The position numbers were made by a program, and so were the translations under genes. The notes below the pieces were generated by a model. That model had not been told where the DNA came from. It did not search any database and was given only the letters and a program-made list of their open reading frames with translations. Below are positions 51,087-61,800 of a stretch of DNA of 64,000 nucleotides, in pieces; position 1 is the stretch's first letter, and each line of letters opens with the position of its first letter. Source of the stretch: Antedon bifida (Eukaryota > Echinodermata > Crinoidea > Comatulida > Antedonidae); NCBI GenBank assembly GCA_963402885.1, contig OY727094.1:8248501-8312500 (forward strand), written 5' to 3'.

Positions 51087-51595
51087 AGGGAGGTTTCGCA
51101 ACCTTACGAATACGATAACGAAAACGGATACGTCATACATTTGTGAAACTTTTGAGCTGATCCCCATTTCATATTCGTAAAGCGTATTCGTGTTGACGAA
51201 TATCGCCAGTCATATTCGTAACTACAAAACGAGTATAGTTTTTGATCTATTTTGCACATTTTGCATTTGAATTAGGAATGATTCATGATTATAATATAAT
51301 TATAGATTTATTGAAAGTAATTTACTAAAGTAATTTACTAAAATGCCAGGTCAATTTTGATAAATAGCAGTTTTTAAAGTCCTCACTCGCTTTGATGTTA
51401 CGCTAGGCCTAGGCAGCCAAGCACCAAGCAACACGTACCTGCGCTTCGCTCAAATTTACCGCAGTCCTATTTTGGACGCGCCTCAATGATTTCGTTGCCA
51501 TGCGAAACAGATTTTTTTATGGCTTACGAAAACGAATACGTGTGCGTGACGTATCCGTTTTCGTTATCGTATTCGTAAGATTGCGAAACCTCTCT
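51087..51595. mobile_element. Foldback MITE
   Basis: About 50-base terminal inverted repeats: AGGGAGGTTTCGCAACCTTA on the left, complement of ATTGCGAAACCTCTCT on the right, continuing through the ATTCGT-rich region. No ORF. Confidence 0.7.
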
Positions 51596-52729
51596 ATTTA
51601 CAAGAAGCAACAATATGTTTATTTCGAAGGGTTACTTGGAGTTACATTCCATGACATTGTTTAAATACCAGATACGCGATGCTGTTACTCCACACACTCA
51701 AATGTATAAAATAATAATGTAATATCTTTGTTGTGTATGTACACAATGACTCTACCGATACCATATAAGCCCGCTGTGTACTACTGTGAACTTGCACCTA
51801 CTTAACTGCACTCTCCGAGGACATTTATTGGTATAATAAAAACTCATGCCATTTTCCGATTGCTTTTTCCCTTTTCAAATGAACTAGCTGAGCTATAATA
51901 TTTTTTTTCAAAATTAGCAGGCTAAATTGACTGCATCTTATACCCTTCATGACCGGCATTAAATGGGACACTTCCCAGTGACACGAATGAGGGGTAATAT
52001 ATATGCTATCATTACATCGCAACCATCTATGTAATTAAAATCGATTATTCCTACTCATTCCCGCTCATCGCAAATCCACATACATTCATACCAGATCTTG
52101 ATAACATTAAAAGAGGCAAACAACAGTTTGTATGTATTAAAATTCTTTATTCTATGTTATAAAATGTTTGACCACTAAAATTTAGAAAACAAGTGCATAT
52201 CTAAAACTAATTAAAAACCTGTTTTTAAAAGTTACATTCATTGAATAAAAGGAATTCCTGAAGCAAGGAGGTTTGTGTGCCACCATTTCTGCTGCACACT
52301 TTAAAAGTAAGTATACCTAGTACTTTGACTTTGTATTTCTGTGTAGACCAGATAACATCATATGCATTGATCGAACTGATTAAATAAAATAATCATTCAC
52401 GTTTTATGCTACTAGGACCTTTTAAAAGCAGAATACTGTATTTCCAAATAAAAATTCCCAAGTATAATATTACAATATTGATAAAAATACAAATGTAAAA
52501 TCAGTTGCCATTCTTTCTGTGAAATTGTCTTCCAAACCGTCTTATTTAGAACCGCTTATTTAAGCAGCCAAGCATGGTGGGAAGCCAGTCAACCAGCGAG
52601 CTTATGCTATGCAGATGAAACATACAGTTGACAATACTATGTTAGTAGCGCAGTAGGCCTACAATATTTCAAGATAAAATCTATAGCACTATCTATTACA
52701 AAATACACAAACATGATTTCACTGTCAAC

Positions 52730-52887
52730 CTATTTCAGCCTACTAGAACTTGAAGCCCCTCTAGCGCCATCTGGTGTTGAAAGAAGTTTTCGCTTGCCTC
52801 GTTTTGGTCTGGATGACATACTGGTATTGGGTATAACATTTTCACCTTCGATTTCACTATTTTCGTCAAGACCTTGAAATTTCGGAA
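52730..52887 (-). CDS. NCAPD2: NCAPD2 last exon with stop
   Basis: 158 bases. VPKFQGLDENSE, then SRPKRGKRKLLSTPDGAR and stop TAG at 52732-52730. The basic tail with a Ser/Thr-Pro site resembles the CDK-regulated C-termini of CAP-D2. Confidence 0.85.
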
Positions 52888-55800
52888 CTGCAATTAGAGA
52901 TATTAGAGCAATAAAAAAAAAAAACTTACTGTTAGACCTGCTTAAGTCTCCCGATAATCACACTCTAGTTTTGGTAAATCTATAGAGAAATTAAGTGTGA
53001 TACCTTTTGACAACATGGACTGAAAGACCTCGTCACTGTCATCATCACTAGACAGATCCAACCCTTTTGGTCGCCTTCCTTTCATCTTGCGCGTGCTACG
53101 TCGTTGATTACAATTGGCCGGATCAGCAGTAGCCTCTTTTAGCGGCATATCGCCCTCATCTTCAGAATCATCATCTTTTCTTCTCCTTCCTCTACGAGTG
53201 CTCTTTTTAACTATTATCAAATTACAGGTGATGTTATATTTTGTACATAAGTTTTTGTGTATGCCCATATATAGAAATTAGATATTCAGAAATGATCATG
53301 CTTGCAATTAGTGGTTTTAAGCAATGTCCACACTATCAAAATAGTTTGACAAAAAACAAGTGTGATGTGCCCAAATATGGTAGTGACATTCCCAAATAAT
53401 GATAGTGTTATGACATCATCATGTCAATATATGGGCACATCACATATTTTTTGTCACAGTTTGATAGTGTAGACAGAGTTTTATTCCCTGCGAGGGAACT
53501 GGAAGGGTCACCCTCTATAAACATTGTTTAAAATAAAAAATAAATAAATAAATAGCATACAGTATTAGTTATGTTACCTCCTTAATTGTAATTAAAGAAA
53601 TAGTTGATCCTTTACCTGTGGATTTAGCTGTTCTTCTCAGGTTAGCTGGGCCTGGTGTTTTCTGGCCCTTGCATGTGCCTTTTCTTGCCTTTGAGGATGC
53701 TTTGCTTGCTTTAGCTTCAACCTCATCATCCTCCATACCTTTCTCATGACATTTTGTGATCCTTTCTTCAAAATCTTCTAGGAAAACCTACGGAGAATAT
53801 TTGTGATTAAAAACAACTACAACAGGGCTACTTAGTACTTTCAGGTATACAGAGATTGTGTGAGTACTGCGTTGAAATTAGGACGGTGGAAAGTCTTTAA
53901 CATAAATCTTTAGCTGGATATGAAAATAAATATCCCAACTGTCTAGCACAAGTGCATCCTGGTAAATTCGTAGCAGTTAACAGAGTCCTACTGAACCCCA
54001 CCTGATACTGTGCGAGAGGACCTACTAATCACCACCCAATAGCAATTTTTTCTCCATACTTGACTTCTACAAGATGGCTCATCGAGTGTAATTTTTCTCT
54101 GAAATTACCACCCAAAAAAAAAAACACATCCTTTTAGGCAATGGTCAGTGAAGCCAGCCTAGCCCTTGCACTCAGGGACTAAGCAGTATCGGGCAGTGTT
54201 TAGTAGGACTGGTTACTACCACAGGATTTCTAACAGCACTGACAATGAAAGATTTCTTGAGAAACTTCCTTTTGTCTTTTCTGTGTGCAACTTGTAAATG
54301 TAAAAATGTAAATGGGGAAATAACCTGCGACTTGCAGCCTACTGGGCTAAATTGCGCACAGGTGTGGACGACACATACCACAACTTTCTACTCCTCCAAG
54401 GGTTCCCTTTCTGAATGGACCAGTACACTGGAGTAGACCTCTACACTTGTGTAAAATGTACTGGGTTCTTTAAATTGAACACAAATGTGTAAACTTTATA
54501 CACTTACTTTAAGTTCAGGTTTTGTTAACTTCTTAGCTTTTGTCAAGATGTTCTGAAAGCAGTTGAAGACCTCGACATCAGACAGCTTATCAGAGAAACA
54601 AGCAAAGTTCTCCACCAGTCGTTTGATGCTCTTCTCGCTATAATTCAGCATGGCAAGGCAATAAGAAAGGTCTCGCACTTGTTCTGGTGTTCTAAAAATA
54701 GAAAATACACACGCATCCAACAGTGAGCACAACCTTGCTAATTATAGAATGGATAAACTATTTAAAAGTCTCATTTGAGGCTTATGGAGTGGAGTTGAAA
54801 GAGTCATGAGTTACAACACTGGCACTAGGTCAGGATTGAACCCTGGACCTTGAGATTGGAAGGCAAGCACGTTAACAGCTTCAGTCAAATAACACTTATT
54901 TGTGTTTTTTCTTCAGTTTTGAATGCCAATAAAATTGTGTATATATAGTACTTGCAATTAAAACACAGATATTTATTAAATAATAAACAAATAATGAAAA
55001 TTCAAACAAGACAACAAACCTTGTTGCCCTGAATCGATGACACAGCTTTTCAACTAACGATTCAGATTGTCGTTCTTTCTCAATAAAGTTAAATAGGTAT
55101 TTCATGATTGTACGGAATTCTTCTTCAGGCAGACCACAGTCTGGATCAGAGAGTCTACTAATCATGTCAGGCATCACATTGTAAACAGCATTTCCCTGTA
55201 ATAAAAAAATATAGTGTGGTTGCAGTTTACACGAATACTACTAAAAAAAACTCTAAAAAAATGCAAAGCAATGTGCATTTTGTATACAGTGTGTAACAGA
55301 GGTCCAAAAATGAAACATTGGCCAAATCATAGAAGACGTTGTAATTTTTCCATAAATACAGTATATTCAAACATAGAGGAACCTTCACATTATGGGTTTT
55401 GTTGTTGTATCTCCAATACATTTTTCGTCTTTTGTGTTTTTTTCTGTGATAATGCCAGAAGCAATTGTGTTTTCTAGCCGAACTGTGTATCGTAATACGG
55501 CTACATACAAATGACGACATAAAAAAGCCCATAACCTTTAATATAACTCCAGGTAACAATTTTAAACCAATATATTTTTTAATTGGCAAATTACTTTGAT
55601 ACAGTTAGATTTCTGATTCCATTTTTCAACAAAACTTCTATTCTTACCTTTTTGGAAAGTTCGAAAAAGAAAAGCTTAGAAAGTGCAGCAATGCGTGGCT
55701 CTGAGTCTACCATACATGTAGCCATCTCGCTAATCTGACCTTTAACCTTCACCATGTCATTAAGAACAAGATGCGTCAAAACCATCAACGTATTTTTCCT

Positions 55801-58800
55801 GACGTGAACAGAGTCGTCACGCAGTCTGGCATACAAGTTTGCTGTCCATGGTTCTATGAGGTTAGGGAAGCGGAAAGTGAGGTCACCGATGGCTATGATT
55901 GTGTTTGCACGGATGACTGCCTCGGGCGACTGGAAAAATATACATAATAATAAATAAGATTACCACTGATGATCAATAAGTAAGATATGATGGATGAGAA
56001 GCGAAGTAACATCATTGGTATACTTTATACTACTAAGCTGTTGGCAAAAAACTGCTACCTCACTTGGAAGTTCTTTTTGACCGTGAGGGGAGTGTGCATG
56101 GTCACCCTGCAACAGCAAAGGGTGGATGATCGGACTGTGAATGAACTCCTTGGAGTCACAGTCAACCATGATTAATTTAAATAGTAGGTATAATTATATA
56201 AGTTAACAGCATGTTACATTTGAGTGAGTGGCGTAAATTACGTAGCCAGAACTCGCTCCATGGTTCAGGTTCACTTACAAAAAGCTAGTGCATCTTTCGA
56301 AACGAGTAGGGAGTTAACACATCTACTGTTACACACAGCAACTGTGTGCAATTGAGACTAGACCAATTCAGGTGTTCAACTGTTTGGTCAAATCTTTCAC
56401 ATTTCATTGAATCTTTACCTTTTCCAAAACAGTAAACAGCAATTGAAGATGAGCATCACAGAACTCGGAGCTAACGAGCATGAACTTAGCGAGAGCTAGG
56501 CAGGCTGAAGTACGCAATGAAGAATCCTTGTATTTGGTAGGGTTACTGCACACTGCTACCAATAGAGGCCGTACACCAGAAAGCAGATTTGGACCTGGAA
56601 GAAAGTAAATGTTTGGAAAGTTAGGAAGTCATAAATATATAAATTTTCTAACTTATACCCAAATTTGCAAGTATAGTACAACACAAACATGTAAAAAACT
56701 CATTAGAAATAAGGCGCGTACACGAAGATATTGCCAGGTTACATTTATGTAATCTTTACAGTAATTATAATTTATCCATTACAACGCTTTCACACTGCAA
56801 CCCCTGCACACATTGCAAGATAAAAAATTAGTTACAAAGTTTTGTACGTGTGAATCTGAGGTGAGGTATAAGAGGTATAAGATCAATCATCAGTCAGAAA
56901 AGTTATTAAAAAAAAATAATTTATAGTAATTTAAATAGGTTTGTCAGTCGATAAATTCAGGTTGACCAAACTGTCAAATTCATTATTCACTTTATATTTT
57001 GTATACAAGTCAACAACATTTTAGTAGTCAGCTATGCACAAAATTAGTAATTTTTTTGTATAAAATTTGTTAACATTTTGTATAGAATACTTTACCTGTT
57101 ACAGATTCAGTTTCACAGATATTTCTTATATACTCTGCCTCTGCATCTTCTGCTGTAGCTCCTGTTAACCCAAGTTCATCTTCAATCGCACCATTGTCAT
57201 TGCTTTCACTGGCATTCTACAAAATAAATGTATATACTTAAACATATTACAACCTTATTCATTATTATTTTTTACTTTGGTGTACAATATTGACAAGACT
57301 GATTTTAATAACAGTTACAATTCAGATTACTTTATTTGTTCATGATAGTTTACATGGTAAATTTCCAGATACAACTCCTAAATATTTTTTGTATATTAAT
57401 TTTCGTTATTCATCAAGGTCTCAGACTAGAGAAAAGTTGTATGTACCAAAATATAGAACAAACATAGGACAACATTCCATCAAGTATTCTGATGCAAAGC
57501 TCTGGAATGAAATCCCGGATGACTTAAGGTTTCTAACAAAAAGCAAATTCAAAAAAGAAATGAAAACATACTATTTGTTTGTATAGTGATATTTATTTAT
57601 TTTATAAAAGAATTATATTGTATATATTTGAGAGAAAGTGTATTTAAAAAAAAAATAAAAATAAAATGTTTATGTATATTAATTTTATTTTAGACAAGTA
57701 GCCCTAATTTATTTATATAACTATTTATACTTCAATGTTTAGGGGCTGAACTTGATTAGTTTTAACTATTTTTTAGCCCTTCCCTTGATATAATTATTAT
57801 TATTTGTATATTATTACAATGTTTATAATTTATATTTATGGGTAAAAATAAAGAAAGAAAGAAAGATGAAATAGTCTAAGGATGTGTTAATGAATATCTA
57901 ATATCCTATTAGTTGATTGACTATTTATTATAATACAATTACTATTAAGGGGATATACCTTTAAGAACCAACAAATAATGAATAGGGGATGTCATAGTAT
58001 TAAAACATAAGAAAAAGTGTCCCCTTAATAAGGTTTTCCCCTGATATTACAAACACACTCCCATAATGCAGCTAGTAATCAGCGCAAAGTTGTATCTTGA
58101 TCTAACCAGGTACCTATTTGTACACCTGGGTGGAGAGAGGCAAACGTAATAAAGTGTCTTGCCCAAGGATACAAGCAATGCGGTGAGCATTGGATTCGAA
58201 CTTCGTCCAACACACTGCGCCACATGCCCTAAAAAAATATTTTATTGTAGTCAAGTTTAAGTTGTAATTAATACTACAGGCACCTTGGATTTATTTTTGC
58301 CCTCGTTGCCATTCTTCTTTTCTTGGACATAGTGTCTTCGTTTCAGCTCTGACGTAACCATCACATCCAAATGGACAAGCTGCTGGAGTGCAACCTGTCC
58401 GCAAAATCCAAGAAAACGTGAAAGAACTGCTGCTGGGCAAGATGTAGTTGTTTGATCATCTTTGAAAAACGAAAATATTTTTAAAAGTGAAGAATATTTT
58501 AGGTTACATAAAAAAGAAAGTTTAGTTTTGGTTCTCAAAGTGACCTACTTTCCTAAATAAAAAAAATGATATATTACCCTCAATTTTTAGGCATCAGAAA
58601 AAGGACAAATCTTTAGTAACAGGTTAAAATAGCACTCTCAAAAAATAATAAATGGGTAAAATAAATATATTATAGATTATCGGCACTACACTGCAGAAAC
58701 AGGCCCTAAAGGTGGTGAACTTCCATAAATAATCTAATTAGTATATTTCTTACAAAACAGTCTTTGGAGTAAAAAAACTCTTACAAAAAATGAAATATGA

Positions 58801-61800
58801 TCCTACCTTGTTCAGCAGCAGAACTAGTTTCTGTAATTTTTAGTATGTTTGCAGCCAGTTTCTTTAGAATTTCTCCACAAACGACGTCAGGATGTTCAGA
58901 TAGACGATAGATTGTGGTTACGGCCTGATCAGCAAACGGCTGCCAGTAAGAGTCTGTCAAGTTGTCAATCCCTAATAAAGAAACGGTAATATACTGTAGC
59001 TGATTGCAATGATCTGCTTGCAGTCGAGTTGTGTTATGAAAGAGCACAGCAACTCACATCGATAAAATTGGCACTGGTTTCAAGGTACTCTTTGGTCATA
59101 GTTCTGGTGGTAGAACATGTCTTCCCGGGAAAGGACTGGAGGTACAGTTTACACATTTAGCTTGTGTGCACATAAAACACTTATACCCTTTTCACATCTG
59201 CATAAATTTGTAACCAGGTTTAATCTCCAGTTAAATCTTGGGAGGAAAGAATCGTTGCGTGCTATTTGATTAACTATGATTGGTCAGTTAATACTAGGGC
59301 AATACACGCACGCGCAGTAAGAACTAAAAAACACATGCCTCTTGTTGGTGTGTTTTTCCAGAAAATTGTATTCACACTATGCAAACCTGGTTACAACTTG
59401 TTACATTTTGCAGATGTGAAAAGGGTATTAGTGCCTCTTTTGGAAAGTGTAAGGGGTGTAATTTAATTCCATATTTAATTACTGCGTTGATCTAAAAAAG
59501 CCTACAAGTTCAATAACTTTGAAAACCTTTGTCAATGTTACAATGTTCTGAAAGATTGCACAATGTTGTTTATAAGTCCAAGGATCCTAAAATCACACAT
59601 GTTTGATGTCAGATTTAGACGTTTATTATAGGCTTTGGTATGAAATTGGGACATTCTTAAATCTTTATTATAATGAGTGTTTTTTCATTCTAAATCTTTA
59701 CTATTAAGGCATTTAAACAGATAAGATATTGAAATAACTAAATTGGCCTTAGGAGGCTTTAAACTAAATTTGAGAACCACCCTGGGTCTGGTATATTTGC
59801 TAGTAGATAAAGTATCAGAAGTCATTAAACGTTCTTTAAATAATAAAAAATCATTTAAGTCCTTACCTTGAGATAAAATATCTGAGAGTCTTGTGAAGAT
59901 TGCGTGAGATGAAGGGAATCTAAATGGTTGCTCAGAGGTCATGACCTTTGGCTATATATGAAAATTGAAAATATATCAGCTATAGTCATACATTTATATA
60001 TCTTATGTAGTTCTTAAAGGACAACTTGACTGAGGACCATATATTAAGGGATTAGGGATGTACATATGATTTCAGAACCATCGCGAGATTAAGGATATCG
60101 CCGCACGCACTCACCATACACTTGTTGCTGTAAATTGCTGTGACGTCACAGGTGCATCGCAAAATTTACGTCATAAGTTTTCTGGCAAAGTCTGGAAAAT
60201 CGCGAAATTTCTAGTAAACACACTTTGTAAATAAATCGCAAAAAATATAAATGTGGATTTTATATTGTTTCTTTTGCTTATCTGGACTCATTAAATAGAT
60301 TTTGCGATGCACCTGTGATGTCACAGCAATTTACGGCGAGCGTGTGCGGCGATATCTTTAATCTCGCGATTGTTCTGAAATCATATGTACATCCCTAATA
60401 CGTTGTAAAAATATGGTCCTCGGTCAAGTTGTCCTTTAAAAACCAATTTAAACTAAAAATATTTCCTTTTTACCTTTCCTGAACAACCAAGTTTCAGAAG
60501 AGCTGTACATGTGTACCGTGCAAGAGTGAAGTCCGTCTCTGCTCTGGGACCAAGACCAGTGCCAACCAGTACATCAACATTGCTACGTGCAATGTCAACA
60601 TCAGCTCTGAAAATATACAGAAAAAAGTATTAAATGGTCACTTGAATATAATAATATACAGTACAAATAATGAATTGTGCTATAGTGCAGTTATTTGATC
60701 ACGTGATTCACAATTATCCAATCAAATGACAAGAATCAATCAGATTTTTGTACTGAAATCTGGTTGGCCACCACATGGAACAGACAAATAGGAATTGCTG
60801 TCTGTCAACACTATCAAAATGTGATGTGCCCACATATGAACATGATGTCATATCACTACTATATTTGGGCATATTACTACCATGTGGGCACATAATTTAA
60901 TAATAATAATAGTTTAATAGTGTAGACAGAGTTAAATGCCAGTCACCTAATTAGTAATTGTATGCTATAAAAAAATAAATTACCCTGCAGCCATGCCTAG
61001 TATAATGATAGCACCGCTGCTCTCCTCCTCTGTGGTGCCTGGTAGCTTCATCGTAAACCTCTCCCACAGTAGTTGTACAACCTGCTTAGATATATCATCA
61101 CTCTTCACAAACTGTACAACAAGTTCCTCCAATGATGTCAGCTCACCGATGGTGGCACCGACAGTGAGTGCTGTCAGATTGTTGACAATAGCCATGCTGC
61201 GAGATCTGAAAGCAAGTAAGTTTTACAAATTGACTTTTGGTAAATTGATACATTACGTTAAAAACAGACAAGGCAAAGATGCTTTAAATACAATTATTAA
61301 ATATATCTCTGCTGGGGAATTGGGGTGGGTAGTGAATATCGAAATTTCAGATGAGGCGAGCTCTGCCTCATGCTGCTGTAAATGCAAATGTATTTTAATT
61401 ACACCTTATTCTTATGCTGCAATAATAATAATAATTCATATAGTGCATATATCCACTGCAAGTGCTCCAGGTGCTAGCAACCACATACAGTAGCTAAGTT
61501 AGTATCTGATTTCTTTTATTTATTCATTATTATCATACACCTATCTCAGTTGCCTCATGCTGTATCTTGTCCAGTGTATCATGGGCTAATTCTGTATTAC
61601 AGTATTTTGTGTGTTTCACATGTGATGCCTGTATCATTGAAGGTTAAGGTAATAGTTAGGTTAGGGTCTATAATACAGACGTCACATGTGTATCACAGAA
61701 TATGCCTATGAACCTATTGGAAATCCAGAATAGTTAAAAAAAGTGAAAGCCAATGCCTTACGAGAGAAGAGGTAAAAAGAAGCCTTGAGGCCAAGCAACC

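Larger units (their letters stand above)
50592..52729. other. Intergenic region between NCAPD2 and the HYR gene
   Basis: Holds the NCAPD2 3' untranslated region (right part), a foldback MITE (51087-51595) and the HYR gene promoter region (left part). A minus-strand AATAAA at 52151-52146 is a possible NCAPD2 polyadenylation signal. No other gene seen. Confidence 0.55.

Noticed and set aside
54773..54882. tRNA gene on the minus strand
   Set aside because: It has a B box but no cloverleaf or anticodon arm that I can form; shared with 27480-27590 as a repeat.
55214..55589. ORFs on both strands upstream of the Cnd1 exon at 55020
   Set aside because: They lie in an intron bounded by well-supported splice sites and resemble no family.
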